64,000 bases of DNA from Centropus unirufus (GCA_013397695.1 VYZI01000105.1:1007710-1071709); one strand, 5' to 3'. Positions 1 through 12,445 are shown, numbered from the stretch's first letter. Numbers and translations are program-made. The notes: generated by a model not told the origin, from the letters alone.

Positions 1-1764
1 GAAGTAATCTCTGTCATTATGGCCTAAGAAACACATTGTCTAGCCTAGGCCGACATAGCCCAAAATACGGCAACAACAACCAATACACAGGGCATGATAT
101 CCATATTCAGACCCTGTACAAAGTGAATTGGCTTCCAGAAACTTCTAGAGACACACATTCAGTACTTGACAGGCACAACGTCACTTATGACTGTAAACAA
201 CCTGATTCAACATACTGAAGCACGCTCTTGTCTACCCTCCTCCAGCTGAAGTGTACTACAGAGTGAAGCAAACGCCCACAGCCTTAAGGAATTCTGGAGT
301 AGGTGCAAAGTAAAACCAGCATGAATTATCTCAGAAACGAGCTGCTTCTGCTGCTCTTGAGATTTGCTAAGGAACACTGAGAAAAAATGTCTTTTCAATT
401 CTTCCTCGTCAAAACTTTATTTCAGGAAAGCATCTGATCACTTTTTAATAGATTTAGTTTTTCTTCCCTGTGGTATAGCTGCCGTGGTAGATGTCTCCAG
501 AAGCAAAGCAGTTTGTCTCGGGAACAGATACTATCAGGACAGGCTGTGAAGTCAGAGATAGCAGAATAAGATATCTATGACATTTTATGGAGATATATAC
601 TGAGTTACAGATAGAGTCAGTTGGTTCCCTTTGCTTCTGATTTGGATGACATTAAGGGCTCAGGCTGGTCTCAGCACACTTGATCATAAACTTCACTCAA
701 TCTCATCTTTCTACCAGCTCAGCAAGTCTATGCAAACCCAACAGGAGCAGTTTCTGCCTAACCCCTTCTTTCAACACTCAGACATTCCCAAGATTTACAG
801 CTAACAGCCCCCATCAGGTACAGCAGACCACTTTTTGTCAATCACAAGGCACCTCCATCCCCACCAAGCACATGAAGGCTCCATCTAAGACCTCTTATTG
901 ACATTAGATGACTGACACACAACATAAAGGAGAATGAAACTATAAGCAAGTGAGATGGGAAGGAATGAATGTCTGCAAGTCATCTGTATACATTTCACAT
1001 TACACAAACGACTGAGTATCAGACACAAAGAACAGAGGTAAGGCAAGCACTCTGGAAGCCTGTTGTGCTCCTATCATGTCAATCCCAGTTGCCACTTCAA
1101 TACACAGACTTCTCTTCCACATCGACTTAACCGCACACCTTGTCACAAAAGACAATCGTCAAATCCTGCCAAGAAGCACCAGAGACAGGTTGGCCTCAGG
1201 CAAATGCCAAGGATGAGGACTAGATAAATTTTGTTTAGCTTGGGAATCTCAGACTCATAGACCCCTTGTCTAAGCTGTATAAACTTACCGAGAGCAAATG
1301 TAACTATTTAGGGCTGCTAGAAAAAATCTTCCATCAAAAGGATCACACATGGCATGGAAAGATGGATGCCTTCCATCTTCAAAGCACAAGACAGCACACA
1401 CTGACACAGTTTGGTTCCCAGAAGCTGCAGCCGAGTTTGATAAATGACAAAGTAAGGGTCCTGACGGTTCCCTCAGGACCTAAATATCTTTTCACCTGGA
1501 GAAGCAATCAATCTTCTTTGATACTGAGGTATTCAGATCAAGAGAAGATTCTTTTAAGGAGACCAAAGATGTTTCAGAGTGCACCATCAGTGAGTTGCAT
1601 ATAACATCTTCTACTGTTTGTTTTCAGGGTATCTGGATGACTCTGCTTAGATGACTTAGTGCCTGGTCACTGTTAGCTCAGTTTGATCAATATGTGATGT
1701 CACCCTTCCTATTTTTTTTCAGTGACATTAATAAAACAGTTTTATTAAGAATGTTGTTATTGTG
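1..1764. other. Anonymous non-coding sequence
   Basis: I see no recognisable gene, repeat or RNA here. Open frames are short, lie on both strands and lack family motifs. The longest (1266-1604, plus strand, 112 codons) has no recognisable domain and biased runs of Lys, Ser and Gln typical of A-rich chance frames. Confidence 0.6.
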
Positions 1765-1826
1765 TTGATGGTTCAACTTAATGATCTTAGAGGTCTTTTC
1801 CAATCTTAACAATTGTATGATTCTAT
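1765..1826 (+). mobile_element. CR1 LINE, 3'-terminal fragment (about 60 bp)
   Basis: Only the extreme 3' end of a CR1 retrotransposon is present. It has the segment atgatcttagaggtctttt, then ccaatcttaacaattg, then one tail octamer (tgattctata). CR1 is the main avian LINE. It copies itself by target-primed reverse transcription and usually leaves 5'-truncated copies like this one. Divergence from neighbouring copies is modest, and there is no coding content. Confidence 0.8.
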
Positions 1827-4800
1827 AAACAACATATCTTCTCGTTCCTGCAGGAGAAGACAATCTATACAGGTTCCAATGCTGACTTCCCCTTGCACAA
1901 ATACTCTGAAACAGTACCAGTTCTAATCCACCAAGGATTTCCTATCTTTTTCCTGTATTGCCACCTTCTATCTGCTGTTTTGGGTCATGTTTACTTTTTG
2001 CAAACCTTGCATGTAGAACAGTCTTAATCTATCCATATGCTAGACAAACACAGAAGTATTACATATTTCAGTGAACAGCAAAATTAAATTTCCAGTCAGT
2101 TCAGAATCCAGGTTTCATCTGCCTTTTCACTGGTTACAAAAAATGAATATTAATGTTTATTCACTGTAAAAAAAAATTAGGGAGGAAGAACACAGAGAAC
2201 AGGGAACTGGTGTCTAGCTAATTATAGAATATGTACATGCACAAATTGACAAAGACCAACTGCAACACACTAAGTCAGCTTAACAAAATTAGAAATAGCA
2301 TTTATAAATTTATAACAGATTTCAACAGAATCAGGAAAAATACATTTAAAAGCAGCAACCAGTTTTGAGCCCACATCCTGGAAGAGCCGCAGTACTTTAG
2401 GGGAAGGAGGTGAAGGGCAACACTGGACGCATGAATTAATCGAGTGATAGATCCCTAAAACTCAGGATCCTAGTCCTTCATAACCCAGCATCATTCATGA
2501 CCTATGTACCTCTTCCCAAAGTAGAAATACTGCTAGTAAATGCACATGATCAGAATATACCTCAGCCTAACTTCTCATCTGTATGAATGTACACCGATAG
2601 TCACAGCATAAACAAATCCTGCAGAGGCTAAATAAGAAACAGCATGGTCTAGTGAAAAGACACAGTATGGTGGGAAATTCAAGAATGCACTTCTAAATTT
2701 GGTAGCAATTCATCAAGGAACAGTAAACAACTTGGTATCTTCATGTCAGTTTCCTACCAGGACCATGAAGTATGACAGAAATCAGTTAAGCATGGTGTAA
2801 ATCTAACAGATGGATGTGGAAAGGACTACCACATTGGGCATATGATGGAAAGCAGTCTCTCAAACCTAATGACTGGGGGAGAAAACGATTGAGCCCAAGG
2901 ATGGGGGGAAGGTGTTCTACTTTCTTTCTCACCGAGGTGAGAAATAGACATAACTGCAAGCATTTCAGGGATATTAGAGAGGAGAAAATAGTACAACACA
3001 ATCTGAAGCAGTGACTAGCTGGAACACAGGCACAGAGCCAACTGCTATGCAACCATCATCTAACAATGAAATCATTAGACCTTGCCTTCCACCAAGAATA
3101 ACCTCAAAGAAAGGTCAAAAAGCCCACTTATCCACCCATGCAAAACACCTTACAAATACTGCATCCAAAGAAGCACTCATCACTCTCCCCTCTTTATACA
3201 AACACTCTTGATCATGAAGAGGAAAGGTGAGCCAGCACCAGTCTCTGCTGGCAAGTATCATTTTGACATTTCTATTTCTTGCTCTGCCCATTACGCTTCT
3301 ATGGTTACTCCAAGGATGGATCTGCACACAAGACTACTGAAGACTTCCAAATGATTGCCATGCTGCAAGATAAAGTAAAACCAGGCCAAAAAAAAAAAAA
3401 AAAGAGAAACATGTGCTCTAACAATGGGAAAAGGCAGAAATATCCTTGGAATTGCATTAGGTCCTGCAGCCACTCATCACAAATCACAGCCTGGAGTCAG
3501 AAATGGCTGTGAGCCAACTGTCCTGCCAAGTTAAAGAGAATTTGCTGAAAAAACTCCACTGAACCTGCACTGGGCCACTGTAGACACTGAGGTAAAAAAA
3601 AAGAAGCATGTGCAGTTTTCCAACTCAACACCAAGACTCTTTACTGATGGAAAAAAATGCTTGACCCCTTAATTATTTCAAGCACACCAATCTGCTGCTC
3701 ACAGAAGAACTTTCTGTATTTTTAAACCACACCATGACATTCCTAAATCAGAAGGGAGAGCGTGGACCTTGGCTAGCTTTATTTCAACTTTCCACTTCCT
3801 CAGCTGAAGGGCATCAAAAAATAAGAAGTTTTTGGAGCAAGGGATGCTTCTTCTCAGTAGGTGGAATATCAGAAGCAGGCAAGGAATTTCTGAGGTTTCT
3901 TGTAACAAGGCAACAGGATGAAAATAAATATTGCGGCCTGAAGATCAAGCAATAGAGACATTTTTGACCACAGACGTTCAGTAGAGAGATGCGGCAGAAA
4001 AACACAGTAACAAATTTGCCGAAATCTTATGAAAACACAGTAATGACTCCCTTTTATCAGCAGGGAAGGGTTTACATGATGGAGTGAAGCCTTCTGCCAC
4101 ATCTCCTACCAGTAGCAAAGCGCAGTAGACAAGTGGAAGGATTATTATATCAGGAGAAAAGAGATTTCACTGCGTTTGAAGGTTTACAGGCAAGGATGAC
4201 AAGAAAGCACACACAAAGCTGGATGTGTAAATAAGTGCTGTCAAAGAAGCTTGTCTTCTCCAGACCAGCTCTGCTCCGAAAGCATTTGCTGAGGAGATAG
4301 TAGAGTTAGCTAACAGCACAAGGCAGGCTGCAGAGAGCAAAACTCATCCCTATCCTGGTTTTCTTTCACCCCAATGACAGATAAATTTGGGGATACATCC
4401 ACCATCATGCTGAGCAAACCGTATTGGTCAGGTCTGCTCTGATATAGCTTCCAATCAGTTATGAACCAAGGACCAAAAAAAGCTTAATTTCCAATCATTA
4501 TCTAGCTTCACTATCATTTGTTGCACACTTCGGGACTCCTCCTTCCTGCTGATAAGCTCATGTAGCACATGATGGCACCAAAGGGAACTAAGTACAAATA
4601 TCAAGGAGAAAAAGCAGCTTCGATTCAGTGCATTACTCATGCAAGAAGAACGCCAAGCCCTGAAAAAGCCAAAGCAAAACAACTGACTGTCAAACCCTGC
4701 ACATAAGTACACAGTTGCCCTTAGAAAATATAAACTCTGTTATTTCCACCAGAAAAGCAGTTTGTGTTTCTATAAAATTATCCACATGCAAGATCCTGAT

Positions 4801-5214
4801 GAAGACAGGACACACAATATGGGATGCAATTCGCTAATAAACGAACCAAGAACCTTCTGAGATGTCCTGTGTGGGTCTGTGAAGTTGGTAATGCACATTC
4901 TTCTGAGCTGAAAGAAGGGTAGGAAGTGGCTCCAAATTAAGGCACCAAAATCACAGTATGTGCAAAAGGCATTTGAGAACTCATGGTTGCTGCTAAAGAC
5001 AGTACAGTCAGTGAAAACTTGAGAGCAAGACAAGATATGCAGGAGGTACCTGTTTTTCAGTAAAGAGAAGGAGTGGAGGAAGATGGCAGCTCCTGGAAAG
5101 AATGATAACAGGTTAAAAACAATTGCCTTTATATTCCTCATTTTCATCCTTTTCTGTGCTTTATCCAGTTAAAAAACTTTCCTCATAATGCAGTAGAACT
5201 GTGGGATCAAGTGA
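1827..5214. other. Anonymous non-coding sequence with A-tracts
   Basis: No gene or known interspersed repeat recognised. A 17-nt A-tract occurs at about 3387-3403 and a shorter one near 3595-3604. Two minus-strand open frames (4455-4712 and 4770-5147) show no conserved motif. Confidence 0.6.
3387..3403 (+). repeat. Poly-A tract
   Basis: An uninterrupted run of A residues follows ccaggcc and precedes gagaaac. No upstream sequence looks like a processed mRNA, so I treat it as a simple repeat rather than the tail of a retrocopy. Confidence 0.85.
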
Positions 5215-6094
5215 ACCCTCAGCAAGCCAGAAGGTAAGACCAATGTGGTTCAAATGCCTGAGGTACAGGATGCCATCCAGAGGGACCTGGAGAAGCTCAA
5301 GAAGTAGGACAATGTGAACTTTCGGAGGTTCAACAAGGCCAAGTGCAAGGTCCTGCACTTAGGTTGAAGCAATGCCTGGTATCAGTATAGGTTGGGTGAT
5401 GAAGGGGTCAAGAGCAGCTCTGAGGAGGATGACTTGAGGGTGCTGGTGGATGAAAAGCTGGAAATGACTCAGAAAGCCAACTCTAATCCAGACTGAATCA
5501 AAAGAAGTGTGGCCAGTAGTTGAGGAAGGTGATTCTGTTCCCCTACTCTACACTGGTGAGACCTCACCTGGAGTACTGTGTGCAACTCTGTAAGTCCTCA
5601 GTAAAGGAAAGATACAAAACTGTTGGAGTGGGTCCAGAGGAAAGCCACCAAAATGATGTGTTCAAAGGAATAGAACACAACTGCTATAAGGACAGGATGA
5701 GAGATTTGGGGTTATTCAGCTGGGAGAAGACTGCAACGAGATTATAGTGGCCTTTCAATACTTAAAGGGGGCTTATAAGAAAGATGGGGACAAACAGTGC
5801 CTGTTGTAATAGGACAAGGGGTAATGGTTTTAAACTAAAACAAGGGAGATTTAGGCTAAATGTAAGAAATATTTTTTTTTGCAAATAGAGTGGTGAAACA
5901 CTGGCTTAGGTTGCCTAGACATGGTAGATCCCTCATCCCTGGAAACATTCAAGGTCAGGTTGGATGGGGCTTTGAGTAAGCTTGAAGATGTCTCTAGTTG
6001 AAGTTGTCTTTACTTACTTCAGGGCAGTTAGACTAGCTGACTTGTAAGAGTCTGCTCCAGCCCAAACTATTTTATAATTCTATGATGCTATAAA
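5215..6094 (+). mobile_element. CR1 LINE, 5'-truncated copy (about 0.88 kb)
   Basis: This copy covers the C-terminal end of CR1 ORF2 and the 3' untranslated tail. Translated pieces are recognisable: an open frame at 5520-5747 contains LVRPHLEYCVQ and, near its end, RDLGLFSWEK, both from the region downstream of the reverse-transcriptase palm. The frame is broken upstream by stops and indels. The 3' end is attctatgatgctata, a degraded octamer tail. A T-run at about 5871-5880 replaces part of the usual attcttcac segment. The left boundary is approximate, because the first 60-80 bases are very diverged. Confidence 0.92.
5520..5747 (+). pseudogene. CR1 ORF2 remnant, post-palm segment
   Basis: The 75-codon open frame encodes a piece of the CR1 ORF2 protein downstream of the reverse-transcriptase catalytic core, recognised by LVRPHLEYCVQ. 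It has no start of its own, lacks the catalytic residues and stops after LFSWEKTATRL. It cannot give an active enzyme. Confidence 0.8.
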
Positions 6095-9081
6095 CTAAAC
6101 AGATGAGGTCTCTTTAGGCTGGGGAAAGAATGATGGGATGAGGGAAAAGCCCATAAAATAACACATCATGAAGTTCTGAGCTGTCAGGGAAAGGCAAACC
6201 AACCCCTCCTTTCCAGTGTAAGAATTAGAGAGTAATGAAGCAAATCCAGGAGGGGACAGGAACGAAAGAAAGGAAATGTTCCTCTATGTAAAGTCTAGGT
6301 AAGCAAGAATTCCACATCACAGACTGCTGTGTGCGCTGAAATATTCCACAGGCTTAAAATGAAACAGGACTATGAGAAGAAGAAAAAAGAAAAGCAAAAG
6401 AACAAAACCTTCCATCACATAGTATTAAATGTGTCCACTCTCACCCAGGGAACATGGGAAAACAGTGGGCAAAGCCTTGCTCTGCTTTCCCTATTCTTAT
6501 GCTCCCCACAAAGGAGCCACGACTAATTACGCAACTGGACTGCCTTTGGTCCACCTTGCTTAGACACATCTCTGTCCTAATCCAGTATGTCTTTTTATAT
6601 GGCAATAATAGAAGGAACTCGTTCAAGTAGCCACAGAAACAATTCCATTGCTGTCAGGATACCTGAAATTCACTTCTTTTGGTCAACTGCTCTGTGTTGC
6701 TTCTTTCCATGACCACGGTGAGTATGTTCTCCACCTGACCCCAGTGTCTTGGCCTTATAAACTAGGTCACACCCAACTCGAAGAGCTATATTTCAAGATA
6801 ACGTTATCAGGAATCACCATCACAAGCACCCAAGAATAAGGAGGAATACATAGTAGGAAGGGGAGAGCAAAAGCATCACCAGGGGCCCAGGAACCACCAA
6901 GGGCTGGTGGCTGAGCATCGTTCTGTTCAGGCAGGCTCAAACCTAAATCCATCTGTGCATTTATGGAGGTAAACAGTCTTTGGAGACTGAAGTTGGGAAC
7001 AGGCATGAGGAATTAACAGATGCTAAGTTCATACCTGATAAAAAGTGTGCGGAAGATGCATCTGTGTTGTACTTCATTTTACTGCTCTTAATAGAAATAA
7101 TATAATTATGATGTGCAATTGCACATCTGTAAAGGATGAATGTGAATCAGCATGGTTATAAGGTACAAAAATATTTAAGTCCTAAATAAGGTGAGGTGAG
7201 AGGCAAACCCTGTTCTACCTTACCTGTTCTCAGCTTGTGACGGCACTGCCCACAGTATTTCCATCACACAGGCATTCCCATTACAACATCATTGGACAGA
7301 ACTGCAATATTGAGTAAAAATACTTACTCCCACACATGATATTTCTTTATCCTGTATCCAAGCTTGTCTAATCTCACTGGTCCCATTTTTATTGGTTTTT
7401 ATTTTTAGTGGCTTGATTCTAAAAAAAGGATAGGATTCAGATCTGAGAATTGTTTCCTCTCATTCTTTGTATGCATGCTGTAAGTTTTTAACTTACATTT
7501 TTTATCTCACAAACTTTTTCAGCCTGAAGAAAGCATTGTTCTGAAAGTGAAATAAATAAAACATGAAATGAAGGAGACTCTGTAATGGAGTCGGGACATG
7601 AACCAAAAGGACTTGTATTTCAAATGTTCTATTGCACCTTTTGCTTGTGTTAACATTCAAAGCTTCGGGAAGGTATCCAAAGCTATATAGACACAAAATA
7701 AGCCACAGGAATTACAGCTGCAAGGTGCCAGTGCAAGAGAAAAGTGTTTTGATTGGAAAATGAAACAGAAACCTCAAAGATGAGGCTAAAAGCATGGACT
7801 AGCTTGTGCAGGAAGAGAAATGCCCAAACAAGAAATCAAAAATGAAGGAGATTTTACAACATCCCTTCCCTCCCTAAAAAAATAGACAAAAGGAATGAAA
7901 GAAATCTTGTGCAAAAATGAACCGGACAAATGTTGGAGGTGTTTCCTTCCCTTCTAGACGTTTTTGGTTTTGTTTCCCATTTTATGTCAGCAGAGGATCT
8001 AGGAGATACCTAATGGGTTTAACCACTTTCCTGCCTTTGTGAATCATCCACGGGAAATTCCCAACTCCTGGAAGAAAAAGAAAACAAAGAGAACCAGAGA
8101 TCATATGGGCCTTATGTGGCTTCAGACTAGACAAAAATCCTTGGCTGAACTAATCACAGATGTAGGGCATGGATCCCCCCAAGAAAAACAAGGTCCACAG
8201 CCCTTTTCACCTCCTCTGAAGAGCTGCACCACTTTGGAGAGCTCTTAGGAGAGGCCCGGGGGAAGAACTGCAATGACTGGTGAGTCACAACGCACATAAA
8301 GCTCTTCTGAAGACCCATTACAGAAAGACCAAGAGCAAGTCTTAGTTTCCAGAGCCACTCACAAGTTCATGGCTCCTCTTCTCTAGCTTTTATATTCCCC
8401 TAGGTAAATAACCTGATAAAATCAGATTTAACTTGGAAAAAAAAAAGACAAAAAGCTATGCAAAGGTGAAAATTCCGGCTTTAAGTTTAAATAAGATAGA
8501 AAACTTATCCCTTGTACCTTTCAAATCAAAACCTGATCTCACTATGTTATAAGAAAGGAAATGAAAACACTGCAGCTGGAGCATAGCTGAAATAGTTTAA
8601 GGTCAAATGAAAAAACAAACAATTCAGGCAATTAAGTTCATGGGAGCATAGGGAGGGTGCACAGAGTTGTGTCTAATAGGTTCGTTCCACGATGAGACCA
8701 GAAATATTTATTCAAATTGAACATCGCCTCCCTCTCTGTGCTGCCTTAATCTAAGTATTACATTTGTTATCCACAAACAGTAAGTCTGGCCCCTAATGCT
8801 TACATGTTCATAAAAATCAGAAGTTATTGTTGCTATTTAAACTAAGTATCATAAACAACTGCATCAATTAAATTTTGCCAGGCACTGTAGGTTTTGAAGA
8901 TGCTTCAGCATAAATTGTTGCACTGCATAACAGAGTATGTGCGAGCTCCAACAGGGATGGGTAGTCCCACTTTAAATTGCTCTAAGGAAATATATGCTTT
9001 TCAAGGCCATTATTTTCCAGGGAATGTTCTGAAATCCATTTTCAAATACTCAATTCAAAAAGTTGAGAGAGCTGCTCTCTG
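6095..9081. other. Anonymous non-coding sequence
   Basis: About 3 kb with no gene or interspersed repeat that I can recognise. Its only notable element is the perfect palindrome at 7110-7127. The open frames are short and overlap on opposite strands without motifs. Confidence 0.6.
7110..7127. repeat. Perfect 18-bp palindrome
   Basis: The sequence gatgtgcaattgcacatc is its own reverse complement over 18 bases with no spacer. The half-site ATTGCACAT resembles C/EBP-type (TTGC-core) sites, so a dimeric transcription-factor site is possible. That reading is inference only. The flanks are A+T-rich and not palindromic. Confidence 0.8.
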
Positions 9082-9221
9082 CAGATAAAATTAAGAGAAA
9101 CTATAAAAGAACGAAAGGCTAAAAAAAGAAATCTGGTCCAGATGGATTCCCGGCTGAATTCTATAAAATATTTACAGATCTTCTGTCACCAAAACTTACG
9201 TTTCTTTTTGATGAGGTGGAA
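9082..9221 (+). pseudogene. Relic of an L1/Tx1-type LINE reverse transcriptase
   Basis: From about 9129 the plus strand reads KSGPDGFPAEFYKIF and continues in frame to about 9221 (…LFDEVE). This closely matches the conserved N-terminal RT block (S-P-G-P-D-G-F…E-F-Y-K) of L1-clade non-LTR retrotransposons and is unlike CR1. Just upstream, in a frame offset by one base (9097-9126), the sequence reads ETIKERKAKK, which fits the residues normally preceding that block. A single-base indel near 9127-9129 therefore seems to have broken the frame. Downstream the similarity ends in a T-rich tract. The piece is short and plainly non-functional. A chance match is possible but unlikely given the motif length. 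Confidence 0.6.
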
Positions 9222-9837
9222 ACCAAAGGCTCTCCACCTGTCTTTTTTTTTTTCTTGTTTTTATTTAATGCCCTCTCAAAGAAAATATAATATTATTAAA
9301 AAAACACAAAAAAACAATTGAAACACAAAACAGATTTGAATCTCAGCTGCAGTTCCTTGAAGAGACTCCTATTAATTAATGTCAATTCTTAGATTCTGTG
9401 AAAAGATATATTGTCCCCTTGCTTAATTTAGCCCAAAGTTGTTCCCTAAATGCCAAGTTCAAGAGTTTGTTCATTAAAATAGACTTAGCTCAGATAAGCA
9501 CAGGCTGATACCACCATCACTCACACAATAAATTAACAGCCTAGTCCCATGACAGTGCTGTCTCTAGATACCAAAAGATACTTCATCATGTGTCATAAGG
9601 GTAAAGTATCCACTTTTTCATTTTAGATCAGCCAAAAGTTCTAAATTTACTGCTCCTAAAAATGTATGTTCCATTTGCCAACATCCAGACTGCAGCTTCC
9701 CAAGAAAGAGAGAGTAGTTTACATACCCAATATGCAAATTTACTATATTTGTGGTTGTCCTGTACAGGATAAAGCAGATGAACATGGAGCATCCCTTTCA
9801 ACTGCAAATAAGATATGGAGGTGCTGAGCTGACGTAT
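9222..9837. other. Anonymous non-coding sequence
   Basis: Begins with a T-rich tract (9241-9262) and continues as A+T-rich sequence with an A-rich stretch near 9296-9330. No coding or repeat signal recognised. Confidence 0.6.
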
Positions 9838-9885
9838 GAACTGAATGATCTTGGAGGTCTTTTCCAACCTTAATGATTGTATGAC
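9838..9885 (+). mobile_element. CR1 LINE, 3'-terminal fragment (about 48 bp)
   Basis: A short tail fragment with atgatcttggaggtctttt, then ccaaccttaatgattgtatga. It nearly duplicates the tail fragment at 1765-1826, which suggests the same CR1 subfamily. Only about 48 bases are recognisable. Confidence 0.78.
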
Positions 9886-11416
9886 AATCCCACCAATCCT
9901 GGCAGGGTTTTTCCAGATAGATGTGACAGAGCAACAGCCTTGATAACAGTAATTTAATCATTTTATTTCAGGGTGTGCATTCAAGCAGTGCTTGGTACTT
10001 GTGGATTTGATGTAAAAGGTAACAAGAGGAAGGTAGTGGGCTGAAACCAGAGGATGAAGGTTCAGGTCATGGCTCTCAGATTTCTTGCTCAAGAGCATGC
10101 ATCTTTGTTCTTTTCCTTGTCACCAGTAAGGGAGCCAAAGATCTAATAATATGAATTCTGTCCATCACAATGCATGTGTTAAAAGTGAATTTGATCTCAG
10201 TTGTGTCATCTCAGCTCTGTGCCACACAAATAACCAGCTCCTCTCATATATTTGCAGATTAAAAGAGGAAAACAAATGAACAACAAAAGAGCCCCACACT
10301 GTGGTCTGCTTCCAAATGTATTTCACATATTACTGCAGGAGATAAGAATTTACAATGTATTAGATGTAAAGGGTGTGTTCTTTTTTAAGCTGACCTTGGA
10401 TTCATTGTTCAATGCAGCATTACACTTTTCAGAAGGAAGAAAGTACATAATGAATTGGTCTCCACTGGATGTTGACTTGATGATCATTACAATTAATTCA
10501 AATTAGCAGGCTGCCCTTCCCTTCCCTTCACACTTTCAGAAATGTCTCTCTAAACCAATCTATGATTACCAGTCATACATAAAAGCTTCAGAAAAATACT
10601 CCTCCACAAGCATATGGCAGAGCAAATTCGTCCAGCATTGCAGGGTTTTCATGGCATTTATCTTGAAGAAGGTATTACACAGAGATAGAGCTCTCTCTAT
10701 GTGTTGACTACACTCAGAAAGACACAGAGCTACTCCTTATCCCATTGTGGCATGTACCATCTCCTTAGGAAAGCATCCTGCTCCCCACAGGTGTTGCAGA
10801 CAGGTGAGGACTGCAATCAGCTATGCAAGATCTCATGCCTTAAAGTCAAGGCTGTGATTTCTAGGAGCTGTACTAGACCTTAGCCACATGCCATGGCAAC
10901 CAAATTCAAGTGTGCTTCTTCAAAGCCATCGCTTACTAAAGTAATAAAAGAAAGGAGCAAGTTTCTCTACGCACTTTATGAGTGATGTAACTCCCATACG
11001 TAATGGTCACCATCAAAAACATGACAATAATCAGTATGTTCCCACTGAAGCCACACTATTCATAATGTTCCCCTATCTAGGAGCAGGAAGAGCACAGCGA
11101 AAGGCATGTTAGCTGTCAAAACATAACAACGGCTGCTGGTATGAGTTAACCTTAACCATTAATGTATCTCTCCTGTGTCAGGATTTTGTCTCAGAGAACA
11201 CTACACCAATGCAGCCTCCTTGATTTAACAGCATGACACCGGTGCTCAGGCACGGCGAGATGGAATAGCTCTTAAAATAACAACCGCAAACGATGTAATT
11301 TCATTAAGGCAGGCTGACCCTTGCTGCTTCTGCTCATGTTCCTCCGTGGTATTGTTTTCCAGTCATTTAGTTCACTCTCTTGCAAACCTCCTTTTTCTTT
11401 CTCTCTTCCTAGTTGG

Positions 11417-11445
11417 GTATATATATATTTATAAATATAGAATAA
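11417..11445. repeat. AT-rich simple repeat
   Basis: A short TA dinucleotide run (gtatatatatatttataaat) that is too short to be a strong microsatellite. Confidence 0.6.
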
Positions 11446-12158
11446 AGAGAACACAGATAAACCCTCAAGGTGTTTTTTTCTCCATACTGGTCCAAACAAG
11501 AACACAAGAAGAAAAAGATATTCTAAGTGTTACACTCAGCTGTTTGCAAGAGGGTACAACACAGCCTTCCTTTAGTGGCTATTTAATTTAAAAAACAAGG
11601 CACAAGAGCTAACAGATCCTGATGTATACACAGAAAACTCTTCAACCTTAACTGATGGTTCTGAGAATTCAAAGGTTCCTAAGTTATTAAAAACTACAAG
11701 CCCCACATAAACATCAAAACAAAATCTACCTTTTCAATTTGCAGGGTTACAAATCTCTCTGCAGACATCTTGCACTATCCTGAGGTCCAAGCAGATAACA
11801 GACCCTCAAGAAGATACTGGTTTTTATTTTCCCCTTGCCTCAACAATTTAAAAGCCTCACATCCTATCTCAACACTGCTGAAAGATCCGGATGCTGCTCT
11901 GAAGCATCAAAAACAAAACACTCATGTAGACCTAGTCTCACTGTCACTGAAGCTAAAACAGACAAATTGAACTTGAAGGACTCAGGATCTGTAAACTAGA
12001 AATTGGCTTTATTTCACAAAACCTGATCAGCCTGAAAGTTGCATTTCCTGAAAGGAGAAGATCTGTTTAGCTTTCAGGCATTTTATTCTCTAGGTCTCTG
12101 CCAGCACTTCTGCTCAAAAGAGTTCCTCCATCATTGAAAAATATGTTGGTTTTGCATG

Positions 12159-12159
12159 N
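12159..12159. other. Ambiguous base (n)
   Basis: The only non-ACGT symbol in the window. It lies at the left edge of a CR1 copy and marks an unresolved base in the assembly or a masked polymorphism. Confidence 0.99.
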
Positions 12160-12161
12160 CA

Positions 12162-12445
12162 CCTCTGGCATCTCTTTAAAACATTTGGGGCAGGGCTCAG
12201 TTTTTAGCTTAGTTCTGTTTGATATCTTTATCCATGATCTGAATGAAAGTAATGGGTGCACTCTCAATAAATTTGCAGATAACAGAAAGTTGTGGGGGGG
12301 TGTTGATCTGCTTGAGAAAAGCAAGGCTCTGCAGATGGATCTGGACAGGCTGGATCAACAGGCCAAGGCCAGCTGTGTGGGGTTCAACAACGCCAAGTGT
12401 CTTGTGCTTTGGTCACAACCACCCCATGCAATGCTCCAGGCTTAG
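12162..12445 (+). pseudogene. CR1 reverse-transcriptase remnant with mutated catalytic motif
   Basis: The frame reads VFSLVLFDIFIHDL, then NKFADN, then DLLEK and MDLDRLDQ. This matches the RT block C region of CR1 ORF2. The catalytic motif in this family is F-A-D-D. Here the second aspartate codon is aac (Asn), at 12281-12283, so this palm would be inactive even without the downstream frameshifts. The preceding P-Q-G-S block is also altered (GQGS). Confidence 0.85.

Larger units (their letters stand above)
9886..12161. other. Anonymous non-coding sequence
   Basis: No gene or interspersed repeat recognised. A short (TA)n stretch lies at about 11417-11445. The single ambiguous base of the window (n) is at 12159, just before the next CR1 copy. 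Confidence 0.6.

Noticed and set aside
1266..1604. 112-codon plus-strand frame near the left end
   Set aside because: No motif or homologue recognised, and the length is within chance expectation for this amount of six-frame sequence.
3279..3512. Poly-A tract at 3387-3403 as the tail of a processed pseudogene
   Set aside because: The upstream sequence shows no extended frame or recognised mRNA, no poly-A signal at the right distance and no flanking direct repeats.
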